Both the position numbers and the translations under genes were made by a program. A stretch of DNA of 27,910 nt from a virus. The stretch is taken from positions 1 to 27,910 of the IMG/VR virus record IMGVR_UViG_3300042470_000924; one strand, given 5' to 3'. Of the stretch, positions 1 through 6,587 are shown one piece after another (the stretch's first letter is position 1; each line of letters starts with the position of its first letter). The notes under the pieces are model-generated. The model searched no databases. It worked only from the letters and a program-made list of their open reading frames with translations, and had not been told where the DNA came from.

Positions 1-435
1 TTGGATAAAAAGGGAATGGATTTTTCGCAAATCACAGGGGCTTCATCGTCCTATGCTCGTAAGTATGCTTTGCAAGGCTTGTTGGCTTTGGATGATGGGT
101 CTGCTGATCCCGATGCTACAAACAAGCACGAAACAACAAGCAATGACAGGCCAGAACCTGCACAATCATCCTACAAAACCACATCATACAGCAGTTCATC
201 TGCAAGTGATGGACAAGGTCCAAAACTAGCCAGTGAGAAACAAATAGCCATGATTCGTGCCCTTGGTAAAAAACTTCCTCAGGAAGTTGTGGCTAAAATT
301 AGAACAGCATCCGGTGTTGTCACAAAAGATCAATGGGATTCCATGACATCATTTACGGCATCCAAACTTATCACTGCTTTAAAGGACGCTGAAGCGCAAT
401 CTGAACCTGATTTAGATGATGAAATTCCTTATTAG
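1..435 (+). CDS. erf: ERF-family single-strand annealing protein, C-terminal part (5' end cut by window)
   Basis: C-terminal 144 residues of what looks like an ERF-type recombinase. These phage proteins anneal complementary single strands during recombination or genome circularisation. The ITGASSSYARKYALQGLLALDD stretch (about residues 11-32 of the visible part) matches the conserved end of the ERF core, in which an SSY-RKY-L motif precedes an acidic patch. A Ser/Thr-rich linker follows (about 45-75), then a small helical domain (about 76-130), then an acidic tail ending LDDEIPY. That tail closely resembles the DDDIPF tip of bacterial SSB proteins. The reading frame is open to base 1, so the TTG there is probably not the true start. 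The gene heads the plus-strand group that runs into the lysis genes. Family assignment is from motif recall, not a database search. Confidence 0.8.
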   Translation: MDKKGMDFSQITGASSSYARKYALQGLLALDDGSADPDATNKHETTSNDRPEPAQSSYKTTSYSSSSASDGQGPKLASEKQIAMIRALGKKLPQEVVAKIRTASGVVTKDQWDSMTSFTASKLITALKDAEAQSEPDLDDEIPY

Positions 436-505
436 GGGCAAAAATGCTTTGAAATTGCAAAAAATGTCTATAAGGTTATGTAAAACCTGCCAAAGGAGAG
501 ATGAA

Positions 506-787
506 ATGAGGTTCTTTTTTTCACTCTCTAAACCTAAAAAACCCCAAATAAAGGAAGACCCCATGTCTGAAGTTCAACAACACTTAGCCGCTATTGAGGA
601 AGTTTACAAAGTGGCTTCTTTTGATCTTGCTGCTATTGCTTTTCGTATTATTCGCAGCCCTGAAATTGTTGCTAAAATCACGAAAGTGGAAGGCGAGCAA
701 CTGATTTTGTCTGCTCTTAATGACTTTCCTAACTTTCAAAACCAAGTTCGCACCACTGTTGCACACGTGCAACAACGGGGAAACTAA
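506..787 (+). CDS. small unknown phage protein
   Basis: Unrecognised 93-residue protein between erf and the lysis genes. The ATG at 506 has a strong AAAGGAGAG ribosome site at 492-500. An in-frame ATG at 563 also has a good site (AAGGAAG, 551-557) and would give 74 residues beginning MSEVQQHLAAIEEV, so the true start is uncertain. From about residue 20 on the protein looks helical with alternating hydrophobic and charged residues. No membrane segment is seen. It ends 11 bases before the GTG of the next gene and is probably co-transcribed with the lysis cassette. No function can be assigned. Confidence 0.6.
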   Translation: MRFFFSLSKPKKPQIKEDPMSEVQQHLAAIEEVYKVASFDLAAIAFRIIRSPEIVAKITKVEGEQLILSALNDFPNFQNQVRTTVAHVQQRGN

Positions 788-798
788 GGGCCCCTGTT

Positions 799-1035
799 GT
801 GGATAACAGCAGCAACACAAATACCAAGTTGCTTGTGACGTTGCTTGGTATTGTTATCGCTACCATTGCGGGGGCTGGTCCGTATTTTTTGCAGACACAA
901 GCCGCCATTGATAAAAACTTGGCCGTAATGGTAGCCTTGCAACAGAAGTCTGAGAAAGACTTTGAAAAGCTGGAAGGTCGCTTGACCAACGTTGAAAACG
1001 CCATCCCTTCTTTAATTTCCCAAGGTGATAAATGA
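799..1035 (+). CDS. one-TM small membrane protein upstream of endolysin (holin or spanin-like candidate)
   Basis: 78-residue protein with a GTG start and a weak AAGGG ribosome site at about 786-790. The N terminus is short and polar. One hydrophobic segment (about residues 11-31, LLVTLLGIVIATIAGAGPYF) is followed by a charged helical tail with coiled-coil character (QKSEKDFEKLEGRLTNVENA). Its stop overlaps the lysozyme start by ATGA (1032-1035), so translation is probably coupled. A short one-TM protein immediately before an endolysin is often a holin, pinholin or inner-membrane spanin, but no family signature was recognised. A second, better holin candidate lies at 2181-2696, so this protein could be an accessory lysis factor. 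Confidence 0.65.
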   Translation: MDNSSNTNTKLLVTLLGIVIATIAGAGPYFLQTQAAIDKNLAVMVALQQKSEKDFEKLEGRLTNVENAIPSLISQGDK

Positions 1036-1499
1036 TGCTATCTCTTTCTCAAGATGGAATTGACCTGATCCATGCTTTTGAAGGGTGCCGATTAAGAGCA
1101 TACGATGATGGGGCAAAGTATCCCACTATCGGATGGGGGCACAGAATATGGCCAGAGGAAACAGAGCGTTTTAAAAATGGTCTTACCCAAGAAGAGGCAG
1201 ACGCACTTTTTCTAGTAGATAAAAAAAAAGCAGAAAACCACATCCACGATTTGGTCCATTTTCCCCTAAACCAAAACCAGTTTGATGCTATGGTTTCTTT
1301 TGTTTTTAACCTTGGGAGAGGGAAAGTTTCTAGTTCAACCATACGCCGCCTGTTGAACGAAGGCAGAATACAAGAAGCATCCGCAGAATTTAAACGATGG
1401 ATTTATATTAAAGGTCAACCCTCTAACGGCCTTCGCAGACGCAGACAGGCGGAATCTTTGATGTTTTTAGGCAATGAAGGATGGAAAGAGTTATTATGA
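1032..1499 (+). CDS. phage lysozyme (endolysin), glycoside hydrolase family 24
   Basis: 155-residue muramidase that would cleave the N-acetylmuramic acid to N-acetylglucosamine bond of peptidoglycan at the end of infection. The T4-lysozyme catalytic triad is visible with exact spacing: Glu17 (HAFEG), Asp26 (+9) and Thr32 (+15, YPTIGWGH). The C-terminal family motif with Asn-Gly-Leu-Arg-Arg-Arg lies at about residues 132-138. Length is typical of the family (150-165). No signal peptide or SAR segment is seen, so export should need a holin. The start is the ATG at 1032, in ATGA overlap with the gene before; a second ATG follows at once at 1035. Its own stop overlaps the next ATG at 1496. Confidence 0.95.
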   Translation: MMLSLSQDGIDLIHAFEGCRLRAYDDGAKYPTIGWGHRIWPEETERFKNGLTQEEADALFLVDKKKAENHIHDLVHFPLNQNQFDAMVSFVFNLGRGKVSSSTIRRLLNEGRIQEASAEFKRWIYIKGQPSNGLRRRRQAESLMFLGNEGWKELL

Positions 1500-1936
1500 A
1501 AAACTTAACTGGTATAAGAGAAAACATTGATTCTATTGCAGACATTGGAGAACCTGGGTCTTTTTTTGAAGCATCAAAAGAAGAGCTGGATTATCTTTTA
1601 AAAAGAAACTTTAAAAAACATTTTATGAAAAACCTAGTAGATGAGACCGTTTATCAAAATGTGTTTGAAAACCTCAAAGGGGAAACAAACGCGCACTGGT
1701 TATGCGTGGCATTGAATGACAAACTAAATGAAATTCATAAATTTTTGCCTATGATTTCTCATACTTTGCGGCTAAATTTAGATGATGTGGATCAGGAAAA
1801 AAGGGAAAGTCTTGAAGAGATTATAGAGTTTACGGATGATCTCGCTGAACATATCCGAGTTGAACAATGCCGTCATATTGATAAAATGAGAGAGTTTTCA
1901 GGGTTAAGGGAATACGGGAAAGGCATGAAACTATGA
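1496..1936 (+). CDS. unknown protein in lysis cassette
   Basis: 146-residue unrecognised protein. The ATG at 1496 overlaps the lysozyme stop (ATGA 1496-1499) and has GGAAAGAG upstream; an earlier in-frame ATG at 1481 is less likely. It is rich in charged residues and looks mostly helical. Two acidic/hydrophobic helices (about residues 90-135) contain two histidines and a cysteine (EHIRVEQCRHIDKM). No membrane segment or signal peptide is seen. It is translationally coupled on both sides (ATGA at 1933-1936), which ties it to the lysis genes by expression but does not reveal its role. Confidence 0.75.
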   Translation: MKNLTGIRENIDSIADIGEPGSFFEASKEELDYLLKRNFKKHFMKNLVDETVYQNVFENLKGETNAHWLCVALNDKLNEIHKFLPMISHTLRLNLDDVDQEKRESLEEIIEFTDDLAEHIRVEQCRHIDKMREFSGLREYGKGMKL

Positions 1937-2184
1937 CATCTAACGTCGTTGCTTTGTACCCAAAACAAAAACGAAAAAAATCCATTAGAATAAATCCTAA
2001 AAAAATGTGTGATGGGTTTTTAGAAAGCAAACCCGCTGGTGTTTTTGCTATGACATGGGATAAAAACGGAAACGTTGAGTTTTATTCAACGCACGGTGAA
2101 AACAAACAGCATTTTATTCGATCAAGTTTGCTGTTTTTTCTAACAGGTTTTGCAAAAAGAGATTTATGGGAAGATGAATTATGA
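1933..2184 (+). CDS. small unknown protein in lysis cassette
   Basis: 83-residue protein with a basic N-terminal segment (KQKRKKSIRINPKK, about residues 11-24). A probable beta section follows (AGVFAMTWDKNGNVEFYSTHG) and then a hydrophobic stretch (SSLLFFLTGF, about 65-74) too short to be a convincing membrane span. It starts in ATGA overlap with the gene before and ends in ATGA overlap with the holin-like gene. Not recognised; the real gene status rests on the unbroken overlap chain. Confidence 0.7.
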   Translation: MTSNVVALYPKQKRKKSIRINPKKMCDGFLESKPAGVFAMTWDKNGNVEFYSTHGENKQHFIRSSLLFFLTGFAKRDLWEDEL

Positions 2185-2696
2185 GTACATGGAAGGACGT
2201 AGGCGCATGGCTAAGCAGAAACGGCACGGAAGGCGCAAACCTTGTCGGTTCACTTTTAACTGGAAACCTTGGAAATGCTGTAGAGGCTGGCGTAAAGCTG
2301 GTTTCAGGGGCAACACACTATGCAACGCCTGATTTGGCACTATCCGTCCTGCAAAACGATTCACAGGCTCTAGAACGGCTTAGAAAGATGGCTAACGACA
2401 ATGAAGCCTCTATTCGCTCTCACCTGCTGGAAATGGAACGCATCCGGCTACAGGATTCACAGCTTGAGCAAAAAGAAACGCAAGACACGATTAGGGCAGG
2501 GGACAAAGCAGATGATATTTTTGTGCGTTCTACCCGCCCTGGTATGGCGTGGCTAGGACTCTTAGGAAGCATCGCCTATGTTATTCTTATGCCCAGCCCC
2601 AACGAAAAGGTATTTGATGGGCTTATGATGCTGCCCTACATTTACATGGGGCTGAGAACATTTGATAAACTTTCGGCATTGAGAGCAAAAGCATAA
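2181..2696 (+). CDS. probable holin of the 3TM / gene-transfer-agent type
   Basis: 171-residue protein resembling the GTA_holin_3TM family, which forms inner-membrane lesions that release the endolysin. The first 60 residues are Gly/Ala-rich (LVGSLLTGNLGNAVEAGVKLVSG). A long charged amphipathic helix follows (about 62-110). Then a conserved-looking RSTRPGMAWLGLLG junction (about 116-129) opens two hydrophobic segments (about 122-138 and 144-158), with a short charged C terminus. The TRP before the first membrane segment is what prompted the family call. The start overlaps the gene before by ATGA. It is the last gene of the plus-strand group; its stop lies right beside the stop of the minus-strand peptide gene at 2697. 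Confidence 0.7.
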   Translation: MSTWKDVGAWLSRNGTEGANLVGSLLTGNLGNAVEAGVKLVSGATHYATPDLALSVLQNDSQALERLRKMANDNEASIRSHLLEMERIRLQDSQLEQKETQDTIRAGDKADDIFVRSTRPGMAWLGLLGSIAYVILMPSPNEKVFDGLMMLPYIYMGLRTFDKLSALRAKA

Positions 2697-2738
2697 TTAA
2701 CAGCCTTTCCCGCCGCCTTTTCCTTTTTTCTTTTTCAT
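2697..2738 (-). CDS. 13-residue Lys/Gly-rich peptide gene (MKKKKGKGGGKGC)
   Basis: A very short minus-strand reading frame at the extreme 3' end of the late operon. The peptide is M-K4-G-K-GGG-K-G-C. Its ATG (2738-2736) has a consensus AAAGGAG site (complement of 2744-2750) at ideal spacing, and that site overlaps the stop codon of the repeat-protein gene (2751-2749). A strong, well-spaced site serving so short a frame is the main reason to call it a gene. The composition (five Lys, five Gly, a terminal Cys) suggests a nucleic-acid-binding or metal/redox peptide, but this is a guess. The alternative is that the site is fortuitous. Confidence 0.5.
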   Translation of the reverse strand: MKKKKGKGGGKGC

Positions 2739-2748
2739 AAAAACTCCT

Positions 2749-3672
2749 TTAAGTCCAATCTACGGTTGGGGCATTTCTATCCCCTGTGGGAGACGTTGAT
2801 GCCTGTGCAAATACGGTTGTACCATCCAGTTTATAGATTGTCACTTGTCCTGTTGTTTCGTTAATATCAACTCTAGCAAGCTGCGTTCTTGTTACGCCTC
2901 TAAGCATTTGTCCCGCAGAAACAGAGCCTTCTAAAATATAATTCCACACCTCTTGAGCAATCTCTTGGGCTGTGGGACAAGTTGTTGATGCACCAGAATA
3001 GGTTAGCGTTGCATTATTACCAGAATAAGACAACGTTCCCGTATCTGCTACTAACGTGTATGACCCTATTGTTGCATACGTTAAATTCGCATTATTCCCT
3101 AAATAACTGTATGTGGACCCATCAGCCTCAATTTTTTTATTGTATAATAAATTAGAAGCATTACCAGAATATGTATAAATCCCGCCATCAGCTGCGACTG
3201 TTCTAGGATAAATCAGGTTAACGTTGTTTCCAGAATAAGAAAACGTCCCTGTATTTGCGGATAATGTGTATGAACCTGCGGTAGCATATACAAGATTAGC
3301 ATCGTTACCTGAATAAGTGTAAGCACCTCCATCGGCCAAAATAATCCGCGAATAAACAAAATTGGAATTATTGCCAGAATAAGAAAATACCCCTCCATCT
3401 AAAAGAATCGTCCTATTAAACAAAAGATTAGCGTTGTTTCCTGAATACGAAAACGCGCCAACGTCCGCGGAAATTGTTTTATTAAACAATAAATTAGAGT
3501 TATTCCCACTGTAAGTGTATGTGCCGCCGTCCGCAGACAAAACATACGATCCAACTGTAGTATACGTTAAATTAGCGTTATTTCCTGAATAAGTGTATAT
3601 TCCACCATCCGCAACTAACGTATATGCGCCGCTTGCTGCTCCTGTGATTCTTGGGACTCTAACCCGCAACAT
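2749..3672 (-). CDS. virion-associated beta-repeat protein with nine tandem repeats
   Basis: 307-residue protein. Residues about 15-220 are nine imperfect repeats with the core ADGGxYSYSGNNANLxY. Units are 22 residues, or 26 when a GSYTL segment is inserted (repeats 1, 2, 6 and 9). Alternating aromatic and small polar residues suggest stacked beta strands. The C-terminal 75 residues are different: a helical part (AQEIAQEVWNYILEGSVSAGQML) and a small beta part ending in NAPTVDWT, a module I associate with phage virion proteins. It starts two bases after the LamG-like gene's stop, with a weak ribosome site. An appendage, adhesin or fibre-like role is inferred from repeats and position; no enzyme motif is seen. 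Confidence 0.75.
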   Translation of the reverse strand: MLRVRVPRITGAASGAYTLVADGGIYTYSGNNANLTYTTVGSYVLSADGGTYTYSGNNSNLLFNKTISADVGAFSYSGNNANLLFNRTILLDGGVFSYSGNNSNFVYSRIILADGGAYTYSGNDANLVYATAGSYTLSANTGTFSYSGNNVNLIYPRTVAADGGIYTYSGNASNLLYNKKIEADGSTYSYLGNNANLTYATIGSYTLVADTGTLSYSGNNATLTYSGASTTCPTAQEIAQEVWNYILEGSVSAGQMLRGVTRTQLARVDINETTGQVTIYKLDGTTVFAQASTSPTGDRNAPTVDWT

Positions 3673-3674
3673 AA

Positions 3675-4484
3675 TCAGTCACCGATAAAAGGTGGGCGGT
3701 TTCGGAAGGGGTGAGCGGCTGGGAGGCTGCTTTGAAGATTCCATTTCCAGGCAATGTAGCCCTCTGCAACCTGCTGTTGACGCCCGTTTTGTCTGGTACT
3801 CCCAATGAACGAAACTACATCACCGTAGTCAATCAGCGAGTATCTGACGGGGTTTGTGGACCCCCCAAGGCTGATGCCGTCGATGACTGTGTTCGCGGAC
3901 GATATTGTTCCGGTAACACCTTCCTGCACTCCATTCCGCAAAACGCGCCATGCCGTTGTTTCGGCCGAAAAGGTCATTATCTCGGGCCGTCCGTTTGCAT
4001 ATGCGGTCCCACTGCTTAGGTCATAACTCCCCCAGGTACCGTGGGGGACAGACGCTCCGAACAGATTGTTGCTCTTGATGAAGTGATAGCCTCCAACATT
4101 TGCCCCTGCCGAGTCCCAACCGGCCAGCGATGGTTGGTAAGTGTCACCTGTCCCAGTGCCACGGCGCACCATAAGCCACGTGTGCGAGAAATTGGTGACC
4201 TGCAATGCCGCGCCGAAGTTGGCGATAAGAATGTCATTTAGCCCGTCGAACCGGACAAGGGGCAATCCGTTCAGGGCGTTGGCTGCCAACGTCGGCTGAT
4301 TTGCCCCAGTGGCTTGCGTTGCGTTGCGCCCGTTACTGCTTTTGTCACGCCACTCGCTGATGCCTGTGCCAAAGCTGAAAACCGTCGGGTCGGAAGGATC
4401 AAGCCATAGTGCAGTGTTGCCCGCAGGTGTCCACAACCGCCCCTGCAGCCGAGCCTCATCGTAAAGTGAGGTCCCACGCGGCAT
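3675..4484 (-). CDS. LamG/concanavalin-like jelly-roll protein, probable virion adhesin
   Basis: 269-residue protein with a lectin-like jelly-roll pattern. It shows ALWLDPSDPTVF (about residues 25-36), a WRDKSSNGRNATQ motif (about 45-57) and an LNGLPLVRFDGLNDIL motif (about 71-86). It ends with EGYIAWKWNL and HPFRNRPP, the usual close of such domains. These domains usually bind carbohydrate or protein surfaces, so host recognition is likely. The start overlaps the stop of the gene before (TAATG). Base composition is strikingly different: sampled 60-base lines are 52-62% G+C against 30-42% in the genes on both sides, and the shift coincides with the gene limits. This suggests recent acquisition from a G+C-richer source. 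Confidence 0.8.
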   Translation of the reverse strand: MPRGTSLYDEARLQGRLWTPAGNTALWLDPSDPTVFSFGTGISEWRDKSSNGRNATQATGANQPTLAANALNGLPLVRFDGLNDILIANFGAALQVTNFSHTWLMVRRGTGTGDTYQPSLAGWDSAGANVGGYHFIKSNNLFGASVPHGTWGSYDLSSGTAYANGRPEIMTFSAETTAWRVLRNGVQEGVTGTISSANTVIDGISLGGSTNPVRYSLIDYGDVVSFIGSTRQNGRQQQVAEGYIAWKWNLQSSLPAAHPFRNRPPFIGD

Positions 4485-4897
4485 TACACAATATCTTCGT
4501 TAAATGGCGTAACGTAAATTTCATTTCCACTGGCCGCTAAAGACACGCCTGAATTGTTCACCAAAGAAAACCGCAAAGAGAACGGGTAAAGCCGAACAAG
4601 CGAGATGATATTGACTTTTGCACTTGCACCAGATGTTAAAGGTATTGCATACAAATCACCGCCGATTTTATCGGATACATCTGTTCCATCAGATTGCGTA
4701 ATCCGCAAACTTACCGATCCCCCCGTAGAAGGCGTAATACTGCCAAGTTTAAGCGTCACCGCCGCATAAAGGTCTTTGTTTGTAGCGTTATCGTATGTGA
4801 CGGTCGCACTTTCCGATCCGTTTGCTAAAGAGTTAAAAGCCGTGCTGGCAAAGTTTGAAAACCGTGTACTTGGCGTAGTCCATTTAGCAACACTCAT
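4484..4897 (-). CDS. small beta-rich phage structural protein
   Basis: 137-residue protein, mostly predicted beta strand (SATVTYDN, LYAAVTLKLGS, VSLRITQSDGTDV, FSLRFSLVNNSGVSL). No cysteine, membrane segment or catalytic motif is seen. The start (4897) is preceded by a good GAGAGGAG site and overlaps the end of the gene before (ATGA 4897-4894). It belongs to the run of small genes after the tail fibre, where capsid or tail appendage proteins are usual. I recall similar unnamed proteins beside fibre genes in other phages but cannot name a family. Confidence 0.75.
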   Translation of the reverse strand: MSVAKWTTPSTRFSNFASTAFNSLANGSESATVTYDNATNKDLYAAVTLKLGSITPSTGGSVSLRITQSDGTDVSDKIGGDLYAIPLTSGASAKVNIISLVRLYPFSLRFSLVNNSGVSLAASGNEIYVTPFNEDIV

Positions 4898-5355
4898 GCG
4901 ACGGCTCCTCTCGCTAACCCTACATCACGCGATGTGACGGGTGGTAAATTATTGGCTTCTGCCCATGAAGGGCGGCGGTTGGTTAAGGCAATCAGGGCAT
5001 CATACGTGCCTTGCGTAATAACGCCTGCTCCTAAAAGGCCAGTTAAAACGGTGTTAGTTTGGGCAAAGATATTAAAAAGAGACGTTCGAATCGTATTCGT
5101 CTCTTTAAAAGTATCCCGCACAACAATACATGCGCCCCTCAAACTTTCAGGAGCCGACGTATTATCCGCCGTTAAAACAATAGCCGCCCATTCTCCGCTG
5201 GAAAGTAAAACCTCTTTTATATCCGATGTGGAAACATCCTGCTTAACATAAGCCAAAGACGCATCTAGCGCATTTAACGCATCCGCAACCTCCGATTCCG
5301 TTAGGTTGTCAAACTGTGATTCCGCAACCTTGTCAATAAGGACTTGGGATACCAT
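4894..5355 (-). CDS. unknown phage structural-module protein
   Basis: 153-residue protein with a helical N-terminal half (LTESEVADALNALDASLAYVK) and a C-terminal region that includes ALTNRRPSWAEANNLPPVTSRDVGLARG in two short blocks. The RPSWAE and VTSRDVGLARG motifs recur in unnamed proteins of many phage structural clusters, which supports a real gene. AGAGGTAAC precedes the ATG at 5355. The stop overlaps the next gene's start by ATGA. No membrane segment. The role in the virion is unknown. Confidence 0.75.
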   Translation of the reverse strand: MVSQVLIDKVAESQFDNLTESEVADALNALDASLAYVKQDVSTSDIKEVLLSSGEWAAIVLTADNTSAPESLRGACIVVRDTFKETNTIRTSLFNIFAQTNTVLTGLLGAGVITQGTYDALIALTNRRPSWAEANNLPPVTSRDVGLARGAVA

Positions 5356-5365
5356 GATGTTACCT

Positions 5366-5770
5366 CTAAGAAAGGGTGATTGCTGCGCCCGTTAAATCTA
5401 CCGTAAATGTCTCAGCGTTTGCCATCGTAATGCTAGAGCCATAATCCCACCATCCCATCAAAGGATCAGCAGGCGATGTCGGGGTGTCATCGTACAAAAC
5501 CGCATACCGAAAAGATGCTACAGGACCAGAAGCCGTTAAAACCAAATCCGCTAACACCAAGGTATATGTGCCAGATGTTTGAGACGAGCTTGTGGTAGTT
5601 ACGTTCCGACTTGAAAGGTTTGTGTAGCTGATTTGCGTAATGTCCGCTAAAACGCTATTTGTAGCTACAGGGGCCGTGTTGGTTAAGGCAATGACAAATT
5701 GATCCGTGCCCAAATTGGCCACCTCAACCATGTTTTTAGACCAAGCATGAAATTTGTTATAAGCTACCAT
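5366..5770 (-). CDS. beta-rich phage structural protein
   Basis: 134-residue protein. The N-terminal block (KFHAWSKNMVEVANLGTDQF, then VIALTNTAPVA) and a later LADITQISYTN block belong to a widespread unnamed phage protein type found near tail-fibre genes. The rest is Thr/Ser-rich beta strand with a WWDYGSS motif (about residues 107-113). The ATG at 5770 has an AGAGGG site with the same GGTAAC spacing seen before the 5355 start. It probably forms part of a virion appendage; no direct evidence of function. Confidence 0.75.
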   Translation of the reverse strand: MVAYNKFHAWSKNMVEVANLGTDQFVIALTNTAPVATNSVLADITQISYTNLSSRNVTTTSSSQTSGTYTLVLADLVLTASGPVASFRYAVLYDDTPTSPADPLMGWWDYGSSITMANAETFTVDLTGAAITLS

Positions 5771-5788
5771 GTTACCCTCTGTTTTTAA

Positions 5789-6172
5789 TTATTGTTTCCG
5801 AAAAGCACGTCTTACTCTTGGTATAACACCAAAAACAAGAAATACAAGAAAAGAACCTATGGTTAGATTCAAAAGATCCATGTTTTTTATAAAAAAAACA
5901 ATGGAAAAAATAGCACCAACACCCTGAAATATCCAATCAATCAAAGAATCTTTAAAAGAAGAATTTTTAAACATATCAATGCTTTCTTTGATTCCAGCAA
6001 AAACCAAAGCAGGAAGAATTGCAAAATGAACAGGCAATACTTGTATGGCAATGGCGGTGATTATCACACCGATGGTAAAATGCCCCGTTTGATTTGTCGC
6101 CCACCCGTACCAGTCAAGTTTCTGATCGTCTGGTGTTTTCAGGCTTTTCAGGATAACTGATAAAAATGTCAT
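5789..6172 (-). CDS. phage integral membrane protein (about three TM segments)
   Basis: 127-residue protein with a polar N terminus containing LDWYGWATNQTGHF (about residues 19-32). Hydrophobic stretches follow at about 32-60, 81-96 and 101-119, with a strongly basic C terminus (RVRRAFRKQ). The layout (about three spans, charged tail) fits a holin-like protein, yet it sits in the structural operon, away from the plus-strand lysis cassette. Its start overlaps the previous gene's stop by ATGA (6172-6169). A role in superinfection exclusion or DNA entry is equally possible. No family was recognised with certainty. Confidence 0.7.
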   Translation of the reverse strand: MTFLSVILKSLKTPDDQKLDWYGWATNQTGHFTIGVIITAIAIQVLPVHFAILPALVFAGIKESIDMFKNSSFKDSLIDWIFQGVGAIFSIVFFIKNMDLLNLTIGSFLVFLVFGVIPRVRRAFRKQ

Positions 6173-6585
6173 ATTTGCGCCGCCTGTATAAACATGCCAT
6201 CAATCTGTTCACTTGTTAGCGAAAGCAATGACCCGAATGCCGAAACAAGAGGATCGTTTCTTTCCACAGTCGTCAAATTTGCCCAGCGTATCTTAATGGC
6301 CGCATTCTCTGCCGCCGTGCCACTAAGCAAAGCACTAAAGGCCGTGGGGAATATTGTTCTATCCGTGGCCTCTGTCTCCGTTATAAAGCCCATAGCCTGC
6401 AACACAATCAGCATCTGCGTGGCCGTGATGGTGGGAATGGGTGTCGGTGGGGCCACGTAAGGACCGATGGGGGTATTGTCCGCAATCAATCTTTGGTATA
6501 CTCCGTTGCCCACGTCAACGGGAATAAACGTGCCTTGTCCGTCGGTAATGATAGTGTTTTGTGAGTTAATGTAGGTGTAAATCAT
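6169..6585 (-). CDS. phage tail-fibre-associated protein
   Basis: 138-residue protein directly after the tail fibre. The N-terminal segment (TIITDGQGTFIPVDVGNGVYQRLIAD) contains a GTFIPVD-GN--YQ pattern seen in small proteins next to phage fibre genes, some annotated as tail-fibre assembly-like. A Pro-rich linker (about residues 43-52) leads to an Ala-rich helical C terminus. The ATG at 6585 has GGAAAT upstream and lies two bases after the fibre gene's stop. An assembly chaperone or small appendage subunit is the most likely role, by position. Confidence 0.7.
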   Translation of the reverse strand: MIYTYINSQNTIITDGQGTFIPVDVGNGVYQRLIADNTPIGPYVAPPTPIPTITATQMLIVLQAMGFITETEATDRTIFPTAFSALLSGTAAENAAIKIRWANLTTVERNDPLVSAFGSLLSLTSEQIDGMFIQAAQI

Positions 6586-6587
6586 GA

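Noticed and set aside
416-505. N-terminal extension of the gene at 506
   Set aside because: It overlaps the erf end and lacks a ribosome site, whereas 506 and 563 both have good ones.
3213-3398. Separate 61-residue minus-strand gene
   Set aside because: It is another frame of the repeat-protein gene and merely echoes its repeat.
2990-3640. CRISPR-like array
   Set aside because: The regular repeats encode an open protein-coding repeat in units of 66 or 78 bases with degenerate copies and no unique spacers.
2749-3672. Variable target of a diversity-generating retroelement
   Set aside because: No reverse transcriptase or template repeat is seen in the window, and the variation is spread through repeats, not at adenine positions of one C-terminal region.
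3711-4241. Plus-strand genes opposite the LamG-like gene
   Set aside because: Antisense frames left open by high G+C; no ribosome sites, and the minus-strand protein has recognisable domain motifs.
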